A stretch of 64,000 nt of DNA from Chaenocephalus aceratus (GCA_023974075.1 CM043801.1:1815209-1879208); one strand, 5' to 3'. Positions 21,489 to 33,116 are shown, counted from the first letter of the stretch. Notes: a model not told the origin generated them from the letters alone. Made by a program: numbers and translations.

Positions 21489-22349
21489 TGTTTTGTTTAA
21501 TACAAACAAACAGGGAAAGGCTTGAAAAACACTGAGAGTTGAGACTCAGGGTGCAGGGTGAGGGTCTCAGTGCAGGTATTCAGGCTCCATTGAATCCCCC
21601 TCTGGTTCTTGTGCTGAAAGAGGGAGTAACAGACAGGAGAAAGGGTTATACACACCTATATAGCACACCTATTGGATGGGAAATTGCCTTGGGGAGATAA
21701 GGTGTTTACTTATATAAAACAGTAGTATTAAACTTACCTTGTGTTTTCACTCTCACTTAAGTCCCTCTCCCTTTGCCATCAATCCAAAATCAGCTGAGCT
21801 GCAACATTATACAGACAGGTAATAATCAACATAATCACAAGGACACAATATGGCTAGCTAAAAACATTCACTCTTACACGCACCAAAGTTATATATATCT
21901 AATATTTAACTCCCTCCACCCCCGCATACAATCCCAGTTTAGAAGCCCCTCTTCTCTAATTCAACAACGTTGGACGACATGACATTAAGAGAACGGAATT
22001 TACAATTAAAAGGCTGTTCAACGTGTGTTGCTAACTTGCTTCAGTATCCTAGCTTAATCTGTTATCTGTAAACGTTCCCTAAATCTACTAATTTAGGGAT
22101 AATCCACTGACATCCTTTAATACACATGTTCATTTGAATCAGATGTACTGATAACATCCGCAATATAAATCTTTAAACTTCTTCTTACATTTAAAAGTCC
22201 GTCACGAACGGTCTATTATGCTGCAACTCTACAGCTCTGCTAGCCTTGGCGCTAACTTCCGGGGAACGATTGAGAGGCTCCACGATCCGCCTTTGCTGTA
22301 AAAAAGTGGTCCATTGGAGTGAACGGAGATGACGTAACTCTCAGTCTAT
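21489..22349. other. No recognised gene
   Basis: On minus, a splice-like donor near 21733 and an acceptor near 21614 could join into a short acidic C-terminus (QEPEGDSMEPEYLH), perhaps the end of a second transposon gene. The evidence is weak. The rest is AT-rich. Confidence 0.3.
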
Positions 22350-22722
22350 AGAGAGGCGAAGTCACGCCCATCTACTTCCGGTCCATGGGACCCCGGAAGC
22401 GGAAAATTATACATTGAAGTCAATGGAGAGAGAAAAGTTATCTTTTGATCCCGTTTGAATTGTGCCACGAATGACACATATGATGTTTGTCAATCTTAAA
22501 CAATCATTTCCATGTAAAAAAAGTCACAGTTTGTCGTAAAACTGTTGAAATATAAGACTATGAAAAATACGCAACTAGAATTCCCATTTTTTGGGTCGCG
22601 TAAGTGAAGTCATAGGCGATAAAGACTGGTTGCGACTTGCAATTAAAGCAAAGAAGAAGAAGAAGATCTCATAACTGATTTATTCCCTCCAGAGATTGCT
22701 CCAATAAATTCACTTTTATAAG

Positions 22723-22831
22723 ATGCCTGTGTGCTTTGTACCGGGAATCACAAAAGTGATCATACCACTTGCTCGTTCTATCGCTTCCCGTCTGATGAAA
22801 GGACCAGGAGTCGTTGGACCAAACATATCAG
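22723..22831 (+). pseudogene. THAP-domain exon 1 of an ISL2EU transposase, frameshifted
   Basis: ATG begins MPVCFVPG. After a small deletion compared with element 2 the frame shifts; CSFYRFPSDERTRSRWTKHI can be read in the new frame up to a GTAATA donor. MPxC-x-PGC and the RFP/Trp pattern are THAP signatures. The second zinc Cys (PGC) is lost with the deletion. No downstream catalytic exon was found between here and the YqaJ gene. Confidence 0.75.
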
Positions 22832-23740
22832 GTAATATACATGTTTTGCATGGAACATAGTCAAGTTAGCTACCTAGCTAGTAGCGAGCACGTTAGTTAA
22901 CATTACATTACTTAGCCTTGTCATTTGTATTAGCCTTAACATGAAGTAAACCAACATGTTAAACAGTAAGAGTAGTCATGATGGTAAGTATTTTGTGAAA
23001 CATTTGAAGAGTATCCTATCGCCCCCTCCACCAGGTGCTAAGGGGGCGGGAGGTAGGCTAACGCCACATTAGCATCGGCGATCTTTTCTACTTAATGCTA
23101 TCTGCACAAATGAACATTAAAATATCAGGCAGTTCAGGGAGAGTCGAAGGAAGGAAGGCAGGCAGCTTTGCATGACATTCTTCTGGACGTGTTTCATTGT
23201 GATGACAGTAAGGGTGAGTCAATCTGTTTGTTGGAAAGACAGTAGTTGAGTGATTACTGAGAGAAAATTATTAAAAGAGATAATTATTCAAAGTGTTGTT
23301 ACTTTAAAGTGTTGTTACTGACCTTTTTCTCTTTTATTTCCTTTACCTCACCTGTAACTGCTGAGACCCTGAGGAACATGCACACTGACCTGCTCTGGCA
23401 ACCTGATTTCCACTGTACGTAATAGTATTTGGTTATGGTATATTATTTATATACATCAAAAGCACAATGCACCCCCGAGAGATACACATGTATTGAGTGT
23501 GATATTTTGCATAGGTCATGTGAAATCATCTTTACATACTAGAAAACTGTAGGAGCGGCAACTTGTTTTGAAATTGAATTTTTATAATATAATAATAATT
23601 ACATGCAACAATTAAATAACTGCTCAGCGTCTCCACCACAATCCCAATCTGCTGTGTCCTGTTTTCCTCCCCTCTGCATAACACCCCATCACACATACGA
23701 AACACAACGCAGAGTCCCAGGGTGTTAAGAGTAGGTTTAT

Positions 23741-24798
23741 TTAAATGTCCTCCTCTCTACTGGCCAACACAGGGAGCATATGCGGAGTGTAGAAGTTCTC
23801 CAGGAGGAGGAGATTTCCATGCCATGCAGGGTCTTTGGGGATGGGGATGATGATCGCCTCCTTCGTGGTCCACACAACAAAGTAGCAGAGACTCCGGTCT
23901 GTGATGTGCAGCTGCCCTTGGACCTGGTGCCAGTATGGGTGATTCTCCTTGAGAATATATGACCCACCCTCCTCACAGAGACAGAAGGATGGTAACTGGA
24001 CTGCCTCTGCGATGGTCATGTTCCTCTGGCTGTGTGGACACTTCACCTCCAGCAGGGCAGATGGCTGCACATGTCCATCGGGTGATGCTCCCAAAACACC
24101 CGACTCACTCACAAAGAGACCAGACTCGAACACTGTCACCCGATAGGCCTGCACAAAAGCCTTCACCCCTTCGGCCTCGTTTACAACCCCCCAGTTGACA
24201 GCCATGACTCTGTCCAAGTTGTACCCCCCAAGCACCCTCTTCATGAGGGACGCGCACGGAGTGGATGAAAGTCCCGACTGCAGCACAGCACCAAAATTGC
24301 TGGCAGTCAACCTGCCCTGCCTGTGTAACTGCCACTGAGGATTTGTCCGCTGTCCTACGGTGGCTGTCTGGATGGCAGCTTGCTGGTCTCTGCTCAGTCG
24401 CATTGAGGCAAGAATTGCCTCAAGCCCCCGACCCCCATGCCCCTTTACCAGCTCCGGCACGGTGACAATGGCCTGATGTTGAGGCCGCAGCTCTGGCTCA
24501 GGTGAAGCCATGCCATGCCACACTGTGCGCCCCTCAGTGCAGACCTGAACCAGTCTACATCCTGAGTGGCGATGTCTCTGGCCAGTGGGTTGTATGTCTC
24601 CTCTCGCTGTTGGTAAAGTTGAGACACCGGCTGGACTACTTTTGAAGTGCCAGGCTTCCTCCACTGGCACTCAACATCTGTGGAGCTGATCTGCCACATG
24701 GCACATATTGCCAATGCTGCAGCGTGGCTGCATTTGTACATCCCCCGTGCACAATCACAGACAGCGCTCTGCATCGCGCCATCGTCTCCCATGCAGAT
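23741..24798 (-). pseudogene. SWIM/YqaJ nuclease main exon, element 1
   Basis: On minus the exon follows the acceptor TTTATTTGTACAG. It opens with GAMQSAVCDCARGMYKCSHA, a SWIM finger (CxCx6CxH). The YqaJ domain has RLTASNFGAVLQS, GVLGASPDG, LLEVKCPHS and HQVQGQLHI, so the Asp, Glu-x-Lys and Gln motifs are all present. It ends normally with LLLLENFYTPHML and a stop at about 23741. One lesion is visible: four bases present in element 2 are missing near 24504, shifting the frame between SWIM and nuclease regions. Family knowledge: PD-(D/E)xK exonuclease, role in transposition unproven. Exon 1 lies at 25129-25292; the phase of the two exons does not match, so a further small exon or loss between them is likely. 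Confidence 0.85.
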
Positions 24799-25128
24799 CT
24801 GTACAAATAAAGTAAGTACCATGTTTGTTAGCATGCTATAATAGATTGAATGAGCAATAATACAAGGATGGTCCGGATCTGGGGGTGGGAGGGGTTATTT
24901 TTCCATAGTTTTGTCCTTTTGTCTGGCCGCTTCAATCTGAAGAGCAACTAAAACAAACACGGGAGTGTATGTTGTTCTTATGAACACTAATGTTATCCAC
25001 AGCATACACAGAGACCACGAAGTTCTTAAGGAGACAACTAGTTGCTAAAACAAAACACGTTAGTGTACCTTGTTAGCTAATGTTAGCTAGCTGACATTAA
25101 CGTTACACATTGCACTCATATTACTCAC

Positions 25129-25292
25129 TCATCTTGTAAAGCCGGTCCCGCTGCTATTACAGAACCGACTAACTCCCCTTTCGTGTATGTACAGCTCTCA
25201 ACATGCCCAGACTTGTAGTGATTTTCACCTCGTTTTATACTTTTTGCCTCATTCTGAAAGAAACAGGTGAAATTTGCTAAAGTGACGGCCAT
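25129..25292 (-). pseudogene. SWIM/YqaJ protein exon 1, element 1
   Basis: On minus, an ATG opens MAVTLANFTCFFQNEAKS, followed by YKSGHVESCTYTKGELVG and a GTGAGT donor. It matches exon 1 of the copies at 15070 and 29569. The frame is open throughout. The peptide has no named domain; the KSGHV motif is the most conserved part among the three copies. Confidence 0.65.
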
Positions 25293-25986
25293 CTTTGTGA
25301 TGGTGACGCGTATTGTGCGAGACCAGAGACCTGTATTTCACTGAGCGGTTTCACACACAAAAATGTGTAACTTCACAGTTTTACGACACATTTTAATTTT
25401 TTTCACTTGCAAAATGTTCTTTTAAATTGACAAACATCATATGTGTCATTCGTGGCACAATTCAAACGGGATGAAAAGATAACTTTTCTCTCTCCATTGA
25501 CTTCAATGTATAATTTTCCGCTTCCGGGGTCCCATGGAGGCTCCCGGAAGGGGAGGGACTTCGCCTCTCTATAGAGAGGCGAAGTCACGCCCATCTACTT
25601 CCGGCCCATGGGACCCCGGAAGCGAACAATTAACATTGAATTCAATGGAGAGAGAAAACGTATCTTTTGATCCCGTTTGAATTGTGCCACGAACTACACA
25701 TATGATGTTTGTCAATCTTAAACAATAAGTTCCATGTCAAAAAAGTCACATTTTGTCGTAAAACTGTTGAAATATAAGACTATGAAAAATACGCGACTAC
25801 AAAGACTACAAATCCCAAATCCCATTCTGGCTCGCGTAAGTGATGTCACAGGCGATAATGCTCCAAGTGGTTGCGACTCGTAATTAAAGCGAAGAAGAAG
25901 AAGAAGAAGAAGAAGAAGAAGATCTCATAACTGATTATTCCCTCCAATAAATAAGAGATTGCTAAAAATAAATTCACTTTTACAAG

Positions 25987-26101
25987 ATGCCTGTGTGCTT
26001 TGTACCAGGTTGTAATCACATAAGTGATCATACTTATAGATCATAGCTCGTTCTATCGCTTCCCGTCTGATGAAAGGACCAGGAGTCGTTGGACCAAACA
26101 G
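25987..26101 (+). pseudogene. THAP-domain exon 1, element 2, with stop codon
   Basis: Frame MPVCFVPGCNH keeps both first zinc Cys residues that element 1 has lost, but a TAG interrupts it near 26044. The RFP and Trp motifs follow in another frame before a GTAATA donor. The two copies therefore carry different disabling changes in the same exon. Confidence 0.75.
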
Positions 26102-27209
26102 GTAATACACATGTTGTGCATGGAACACAGTCAAGCTAGCTACATAGCTAGTAGCGAGCACGTTAGTTAGCATCACATTACTTAGCCTTGTCATTTGTAT
26201 TAGCCTTAACATGAAGTGAACCCAAATGTTAAACAGTAAGAGTAGTCATGATGGTAAATATTTTGTGAAACATTTGAAGAGGAGCCTATCGCCCCCTCCA
26301 CCAGGTGCTAAGGGGGCGGGAGGTAGGCTAACGGCAGATTAGCATCTGCGATCTTTTCTACTTAATGCTATCTGCTCAAATGGTTAACATTGAACATTAA
26401 AAGATCAGGCAGTTCAGGGAGAGTCGAAGGAAGGAAGGCAGGCAGGCAGCTTTGCATGACATTTATTTATTTATAGAAGGACCATGCATACAAAAACATT
26501 AATCTCAGCAAAGAGAAGAGATGCAATATGCCAGATTATAGCTAATAGCTAATTTCCATCTGTGGTCCATTCTTCTGGACGTGTTTCATTGTGATGATAG
26601 TGAGTCAATCTGTTTGTTGGAAAGACAGTAGTTGAGTGATTACTGAGAGAACATTATTAAAAGAGATAATTCTTTAAAGTGTTGTTACTGACCTTTTTCT
26701 CTTTTATTTTCTTTACCTCACCTGTAACTGCTGAGACCCTGAGGAACATGCACACTGTACTGACCTGCTCTGGCAACCTGATTTCCACTGTACGTAATAG
26801 TATTTGGTTATGGTATATTATTTATATACATCAAAGGCACAATGAACCCCCAGAGACACACATGTATTGAGTGTGATATTTTGCATAGGTCAAGTGAAAT
26901 CATCTTTACACACTAGAAAACTGTAGGAGCGTCAACTTGTTTTGAAATTGAATTTTTAATATCCGATAATGAAGTTGATCTGTTTCCTTTATTCTTCTCT
27001 CTTCCCAGCTCCATCCATCACCATGCTCTGTTCCTGCAGGTCCTGCTTGCTAATCAATGCTTTATTTTTTTACACAATTACAAATAAAGTCAATGTATTG
27101 TATGACATGAAGTTGTGCTTCATTCGGAGTCAATAATAAATTCATTCTGCCTTCATCCATTCTGCCTTCAACTGCACAATGACTGTGGACTGCACCGACA
27201 TCCATGTAG

Positions 27210-27302
<93 letters not shown>

Positions 27303-27334
27303 ACTGACCTGAGACCAGCACACCCAAACACAAC

Positions 27335-27350
27335 GGCTCTTTTAAGAGCC
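27335..27350 (+). promoter_or_regulatory. Histone mRNA 3' stem-loop
   Basis: GGCTCTTTTAAGAGCC is the canonical 6-bp stem with a 4-base loop, with CAAC before and ACCTA after. A purine-rich CAAAGAGTTGC about 13 bases downstream fits the U7 snRNA-binding histone downstream element. In normal genes this pair directs 3' end cleavage without polyadenylation. Confidence 0.93.
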
Positions 27351-27369
27351 ACCTACAGTTTCAAAGAGT

Positions 27370-28132
27370 TGCAATCCTACGTTATCATAATTATTAAACT
27401 GGTTCATGTATCACTTAGTTTACTGAACCGTGATGAATGAAAGAAATGAGTGAGGTAGTGGTTTAAAGAAGTTACAAAGACATTAATATATGAGTAACAG
27501 GTCAGTGTAAACACAAGCTTCTGTCAATTATGGATCATTCAAACTATTTATATAAAATGTAATAAAGTTCTAAAATAAGTATTCGGTATATTCCTTGATA
27601 GCTTTTGGAGAAGGTTGTTTTTAAGTTTACTAAAATCTATCGTTTCAACTGTTTCACTTTATAAAAAGGAACAGGTGAGTAGAGCATCATTGAGTTTCTT
27701 ATTCTGTCAGTAAATTATCCTATTAATGAAATGTTTATCATTATTTTAGTCAACCCTAAACAAATTGATTGTACCTTTTTAATAATGACCTTACATGGTT
27801 AAGTTAAATTAACTTCAGAAAATCAAATCTGTTCTGAGAAAAAACTAATAAATGTTTAAAGATAGGAACTTGCCATCCCACTGAAGAACAGTCCGTAGAG
27901 ATTTAAAGGCGTAGTTGTAGTTCAGTCCAACGTTTCATTTGGATTCATTTCTCCAACAGTCAACTATTTTCATAAAGAATATATATATTTTTCAAAGTCA
28001 ACTTTATTGTCAATCTTACTCAGTTTGTGTTTATAGACAGAGAGATCAAAAAGACTTAAATCAAATAAAATTATACAATTTACAGATATGTATACAAATA
28101 TATATATATATATATATCCTATATAATGATGG
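27370..28132. other. AT-rich DNA of the insert; no gene
   Basis: No frame was recognised. A (TA)n stretch lies at about 28098-28120, directly before YqaJ sequence resumes. It may be the original 3' flank of the histone gene. Confidence 0.5.
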
Positions 28133-28886
28133 TGGACACTTCACCTCCAGCAGGGCAGATGGCTGCACAAGTCCATCGGGGGATGCTCCCAAAACACCGA
28201 CTCACTCACAAAGAGACCAGACTCGAACACTGTCTCCTGATAGGCCTGCACAAAAGCATTCACCCCTTCGGCCTCGTTTACAACCCCCCAGTTGACAGCC
28301 ATGACTCCGTCCAAGTTGTACCCCCCGAGCACCCTCTTCATGAGGGACGCGCATGGAGTGGATGAAAGTCCCGACCGCAGCACAGCACCAAACTTGCTGG
28401 CTGTCAACCTGCCCCGCCTGTGTAACTGCCACTTTGTCCGCTGTCCTCCGGTGGCTGTCTGGATGGCAGCTTGCTGGTCTCTGCTCAGTCGCATTGAGGC
28501 AAGAATTGCCTCAAGCCCCCATGCCCCTTCACCAGCTCCGGCACGGTGACAATGGCCTGATGTTGAGGCCGCGGCTCTGGCTCAGGTGACAAAAGCCATG
28601 CCATGCCACACTGTGCGCCCCTCAGTGCAGAGCTGAACCAGTCTACATCCTGAGTGGCGATGTCTCTGGCCAGTGGGTTGTATGTCTCCTCTCACTGTTG
28701 GTAGAGTTGAGACACCGGCTGGACTACTTTGGAAGTGCCAGGCTTCCTCCACTGGCACTCAACATCTGTGGAGCTGATCTGCCACATGGCACATATTGCC
28801 AATGCTGCAGCGTGGCTGCATTTGTACATCCCCCGTGCACAATCACAGACAGCGCTCTGCATCGCGCCATCGTCTCCCCTGCAGAT
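28133..28886 (-). pseudogene. SWIM/YqaJ nuclease main exon, element 2 (3' truncated)
   Basis: Homologous to the exon at 23741-24798 with the same acceptor and SWIM finger CDCARGMYKCSH. It keeps the four bases missing in element 1 near the SWIM/nuclease linker. A base loss after FVSES destroys the frame just before the SPDG motif, a short gap alters QRTKWQ, and the end is cut at the border of the foreign insert, before the HQVQGQLH motif. The nuclease is inactive. Its exon 1 is at 29569-29728. Confidence 0.85.
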
Positions 28887-29002
28887 CTGTACAAATAAAG
28901 TAAGTACCATGTTTGTTAGCATGCTATAATAGATTCAATGAGCAGTAATACAAGGATGGTCCGGATCTGGGGGTGGGAGGGGTTATTTTTCCATAGTTTT
29001 GT

Positions 29003-29361
29003 CTGATTGTTGTTATTGTTTGTTTTTTCTGTATTTTTTGTAATTTGTGTTGTTCTGGTTGTGATTGTACATTGTATTTTTCTAAATGTGTATGAATACA
29101 TTTTTGAAAAACATTTGATCAACAAAAAAAAAGGATTTGGTCAGGATCTAGACTCAGTGTGTAGTTTATTAATTAATCAATGCTCTCTACATTAGGAAAA
29201 CACATACCAGTGTACCAGAGGGAGTCACACACAGCTGTGCCTGGATAACCAAACAAATTGACAAGATAACCAAAACCCTTGAATCTACACACAGCAAATA
29301 AACTCAAATGACACAACGAGATGTAAAAGGAGATCACACATACAGTATAGTCGATATAAAA
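29003..29361. repeat. Extra segment relative to element 1
   Basis: Element 1 passes directly from CCATAGTTTTGTC to TGGCCGCTTCAATCTG, whereas here about 340 bp of AT-rich DNA lies between. This is an insertion in element 2 or a deletion in element 1. No terminal repeats were recognised. Confidence 0.55.
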
Positions 29362-29568
29362 CTGGCCGCTTCAATCTGAAGAGCAACTAAAACAAAACAC
29401 GGGAGTTTACCTTGTTCTTGTGAACACTAATGTTATCCACAGCATACACAGAGACCACGAAGTTCTTAAGGAGACAACTAGTTACTAAAACAAAACATGT
29501 TAGTGTACCTTGTTAGCTAATGTTAGCTAGCTGACATTAACGTTACACATTGCACTCATATTACTCAC

Positions 29569-29728
29569 CAACATTTTGTAAAGCCGGTCCCGCTGCTCTT
29601 ACAGAACCGACTAACTCCCCTTTCGTGTATGTACAGCTCTCAACGTGTCCAGACTTGTAGTCACCTCGTTTTATACTTTTATTCTCATTCTGAAAGAAAC
29701 AGGTGAAATTTGCTAACGTGACGGCCAT
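29569..29728 (-). pseudogene. SWIM/YqaJ protein exon 1, element 2
   Basis: On minus, MAVTLANFTCFFQNENKS continues through YKSGHVESCTYTKGELVG to a GTGAGT donor. It is four bases shorter than exon 1 of element 1, which changes its phase. The upstream sequence GTCACCATCACAAAG is shared by both elements and may hold the promoter. Confidence 0.65.
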
Positions 29729-30011
29729 CTTTGTGATGGTGACGCGTATTGTGCGAGACCATGAGACCTGTAGTTCACTCAGCGGTTTCACACAAAAAAA
29801 ATTGGTAACTTCACAGTTTTACGACATATTTTAATTTTTTTGACTTGCAAAATATTCTTTTAAATTGAAAAATATCATATGTGTCATTCGTGGCACAATT
29901 CAAACGGGATCAAAAGATAACCTTTCTCTCTCCATTGACTTCAATGTATAATTTTACGCTTCCGGGGTCCCATGGAGGCTCCCGGAAAGGGAGGGACTTC
30001 GCCTCTCTATA

Positions 30012-30778
30012 TGGCGCTGCCCCGTCTGTGTGCGAGGGGGCGGGGCAGTTTACACAAACTCGGCTGCTCCATGCATGCAGCAACACACGGCGGGGATGGC
30101 GGAGAGAGAAGCGCTCCAATGTGTGGTTAAATGTTACCCGTCTCTAGGTGGACAATGCTCGTTGCCAAAAGTGCAATAAGAGTTTAAGATGTAAGGGCAG
30201 TAACACGAGCAATTTGTCTAAACATTTAGCACCACATTCAGACGGAGGAATGCACCGGTTTCGACTGTCTTTCTAGTAGCTCTGTAACCCATCCACGAGT
30301 AACTTTTCCACGTCAGGTATTATGTATGCTAGCAGCAACACACAGAGTTAACTCAATTATACAAACATGGGTTAATGATTAGAGGTAACTGAGTTATTTA
30401 TTTTGTTAAAGTTTCAGCTATTCTGTTTATAATTATGTAGTCACATTATACGATTTGTTAAAATATTGTTTCATTTGTTTTCTTTTGAAATATTATTTAT
30501 TTAATTTAAATATTATTTATTTAATTTAAATAAAAAGCTATGTTAATTCTGTTCACAATTTGTTTAGTTAATTTAATTATAGGCCTATATGTATTTTTGA
30601 ATCAAGTATTCATCTTTATTGTCTTCATTGTTAGTTTCCACATGCCTAAAACAACCTCAAGCTAAATCCAAAAGTTGATGGCTAAATAAGAGCGTTTGAG
30701 AAATTGTGCAAGGCTTAATAGTCCGATTAATCGATTAATTAATCGATTATCAAATTAGTCGTTTGTTGCAGCCCTATT
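30012..30778 (+). mobile_element. hAT element remnant with BED zinc finger
   Basis: The right end reads GATTAATCGATTA and then TTTGTTGCAGCCCTA, the mirror of a TAGGGCTGCAA-type hAT terminus. A BED finger exon lies at 30148-30276. The left end was not found; ISL2EU element 2 stands there instead. Confidence 0.65.
30148..30276 (+). pseudogene. BED-type zinc finger of a hAT transposase, truncated
   Basis: Frame NARCQKCNKSLRCKGSNTSN then LSKHLAPHSDG gives the Cx2C and Hx3H ligands of a BED finger, the N-terminal DNA-binding domain of many hAT transposases. It is preceded by a CTCTAG acceptor-like site and ends at a TAG. The downstream ribonuclease-H-like catalytic domain and the dimerisation region are missing. 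Confidence 0.75.
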
Positions 30779-31032
30779 CCGGGTTGCCGATACAGCGAGA
30801 ACAAGCGAAACTCATCCTGAGCACACACAAACACTCACAGCCGAAGTAAAAACAGTAAGTGTGGCTTGATATTGAGTAAGAAAAAGGTTTATAACGCTGT
30901 GAGAATGGGTCTGCGGAGAGCATTTCTCCGCGATCCCAATTTAGCAACCAGAAAAACGTTTAGCCATTTAAACAGTCGTGGTAGATACCTTGTTTGTTTT
31001 AAAATCATAAATACACAAACAATGAATACTTA
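30779..31032. other. Left flank of Harbinger copy C; no certain gene
   Basis: A frame at about 30905-31000 reads MGLRRAFLRDPNLATRKTF and has a GTAGAT donor-like site, but no homology is recognised. It could belong with the candidate exon at 45201, which was adjacent before the Harbinger insertion. Confidence 0.25.
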
Positions 31033-31315
31033 CGGCCCCTACACACGGCGGCGTGCGTTGCCGCTTCAACGCTTCTGCCCATTCACTTTGAATGGGGTGA
31101 CGTCACGATTCGCCGAACTGCATTGTGGGAGCAAAGCGTAGCTTCTCTCGCGGTGCTCGCTGCAAAAGTAGAGCAATGTTCTACTTTTGCCGCCTCGACG
31201 GAGGCGTCAGCCAATCAAATCCTGCGTATGCAAATCTGACAGTACAAGCGCTAGCCAATCAAACCGCTTGTATGTTGGGAGAGCCAGACCGCAGTTATTT
31301 CCCATATGTCAAAAA

Positions 31316-31445
31316 ATGGAGGAGAAAATGATCGTGACGGTAGGGAATCACTCGGTATTATATGACCAGTCCCTCTTTACCTACAGGGATACAAACCGGA
31401 GGAGCCAGGCATGGGGGGAGGTGGCAGAGACAGTGGGTGAAACTG
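31316..31445 (+). pseudogene. MADF-domain Harbinger partner protein, exon 1
   Basis: ATG, MEEKMIVTVGNHSVLYDQSL, then YRDTNRRSQAWGEVAETVG and a GTAGGT donor: the N-terminal half of a MADF domain. Length 130 nt, as in copy A. The frame is intact and joins in phase with exon 2 at 31731. Confidence 0.8.
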
Positions 31446-31730
31446 GTAGGTTTTCGCCTGTTTGTGGAGTTTATATCCAGTGTACTTCGTTTGAATGGAC
31501 AGCTAGCAAGCATAGACAGTATATTTAGCCAGCATGGATGTAGCATGAATGTTGCATAACACAGCACCATAGACATTAATGTCATACATGTTCATCATAT
31601 AAAGTGTGACATGTAAAAACTTGTATGCAATTGACAGTGATAAAGGGATTTGGTTTTCATTAATGCAGGAACAATTTAGTAAATTCATCAAGTAATTCAA
31701 GAAATTAAGTTTATTATTTCATTTCATTAG

Positions 31731-32266
31731 AGGAAGTATGCAGGACAAAATGGAAGTCACTGAGGGACAGATTCAGAAAGGAGAAAACCAAGGAGAAAGA
31801 GGCAAAGAGAAGCGGGGCAGGGTCGTCCGGGGGATATAAGCCCTGGTGTTTCACGGCAGTGATGGGGTTTTTAACCCCATTTATCATTGACCGTGAGACG
31901 TCCAGCAATGTCCCCCGGCAAACCCTGCCTCCATCCAACCTGGTGCCAGAGGCAGAGAGCCAGCTAAGTGTCAGCCAGCCGACCGACAGTCAACAAGCCG
32001 AGGCAAGGGAGACAGGACAGGAGGAGGCGATTGTTGAGGACCTGGACCGGGGAAAGAGGAGAAGGGGAAGGGAGATGTCCTCCTTCGAAAAAGGCTTGAT
32101 GTCAGCCATCAGTCCTCTGTTCGTGCCACCACCTCAACCTCCACCACCCCCACCAGTAGTGGTGGAGGATGAGTTATTTTTCAGGAGCCTCTTGCCTGCC
32201 ATGCGAAGGCTGTCCATATCAAAGAGGCCAAGAGTTCGATTTGAAATATACAAATTCATTTTTGAG
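31731..32266 (+). pseudogene. MADF-domain Harbinger partner protein, exon 2 (truncated)
   Basis: After the acceptor ATTTCATTAG, phase fits exon 1. It encodes CRTKWKSLRDRFRKEKTKEK, the second half of the MADF domain, then GYKPWCFTAVMGFLTPFIID and a Pro/Gln-rich linker, with the conserved FEKGLMSAISPLF and ELFFRSLLPAMRRL near the end. These later motifs are shared with copy A and are likely a partner-binding tail. The frame runs without error until about 32266, where foreign Tc1-derived sequence begins, so only the extreme C-terminus is lost. Confidence 0.8.
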
Positions 32267-32770
32267 CCTTAATCCCATAGAACATCTGTGGAGGGAGCGG
32301 AAGCTTCCAGATGCCAAGCATCAGCCTCAAAACCTGAAGGATTTGGAGAGGGTCTTCAGAGAAGAGTGGACCAACATCCTTCCTGAGATGTGCACAAACC
32401 TGGAGACCAACTACAAGAAGCGTCTGACCTCTGTGTCCAACAAGGGTTTCTCCACCAAGTACTAGGACATGATTTGAAAGGGGATCAATACTTATTTCCT
32501 ACACTTAAATGCAAATACATTTGAATCTTTTATATAATGTCAATTTCTGGATTTTCATTTTTAATATTCTTACTCTCACTGTTAAAAATAAACCTACCAT
32601 TAAAATTACAGACTGTTAATTTCTTTGTAAGTGGGCAAACATACAAAATGTGCAAGGGATCAAATAATTATTTCCTTCACTGTATATCAGAGAGTACTGC
32701 AATATATCACAGAGAACTGCAATATATATCACAGAGTACTGCATAATCGGTTTGAGTTGATTTAAGTTAA
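32267..32770 (+). mobile_element. Tc1-derived patch, inverted duplicate of 46078-46580
   Basis: Begins with the 3' part of a Tc1-type transposase ([16 protein letters not shown], ending at TAG near 32465), continues through the element end at ACAGTGAAGG-like sequence, and then includes about 90 bp beyond it. The whole is nearly identical to the reverse complement of 46078-46580. It replaces the 3' ends of both Harbinger genes. Confidence 0.88.
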
Positions 32771-32775
32771 ACTCT

Positions 32776-32941
32776 GCAGCGATGGCTCTCCAGTCCTCGG
32801 TCTGTGGTACCGGCATGGATTTCCTCAACCAGGGCGGTCCAGATGGCACCCGCAACCTCCCTGACAATGACAGCCACTGTTATATGACCAACCCGATAGC
32901 TGAATGCTATGGTCCTGTACGAGTCACCGGTTGCCAGGTAC
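32776..32941 (-). pseudogene. Harbinger transposase exon 2 (truncated), copy C
   Basis: On minus after TTTTTTCTCAG: YLATGDSYRTIAFSYRVGH, VIVREVAGAIWTAL and EDWRAIAA. It matches 209-400 of copy A and then stops at the Tc1-derived patch, so the catalytic GAIDG segment and everything after it are missing. Confidence 0.85.
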
Positions 32942-32989
32942 CTGAGAAAAAAGTAATATACATGATTTAAAAAATAAAACAATTTCAGA

Positions 32990-33116
32990 CCCCACAAACA
33001 CACACAGACCCCACAAACACGCACACAGACCCCACAAACACAGACCCCACAAACACGCACACAGACCCCACATACACATACACAGACCCCACATACACAC
33101 ACAGACCCCGCACACA
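32990..33116. repeat. CA-rich minisatellite
   Basis: Units of about 20 bp built on CACAGACCCCACAAACACGC, repeated six times with variation, in the intron of the Harbinger transposase. Confidence 0.85.

Larger units (their letters stand above)
19578..22270. mobile_element. Probable THAP-gene DNA transposon with short inverted ends
   Basis: ATCGTTCCCCGGAAGTT at 19578-19594 is the exact reverse complement of 22254-22270. Between them lie a THAP-domain exon (21270) and a hAT insertion (19737-20672). The 17-bp match is short, so the borders are tentative. No target duplication was recognised. Confidence 0.4.
22350..25570. mobile_element. ISL2EU-type transposon, element 1
   Basis: Inverted ends of about 190 bp start AGAGAGGCGAAGTC; both arms share GGGACCCCGGAAGCGGAAAA and GAATTGTGCCACGAATGACA. 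The dinucleotide AT flanks both sides (22348-22349 and 25571-25572). Content: a broken THAP exon on plus, a YqaJ nuclease gene on minus, and no DDE transposase domain. It abuts element 2, sharing one AT between them. Confidence 0.85.
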
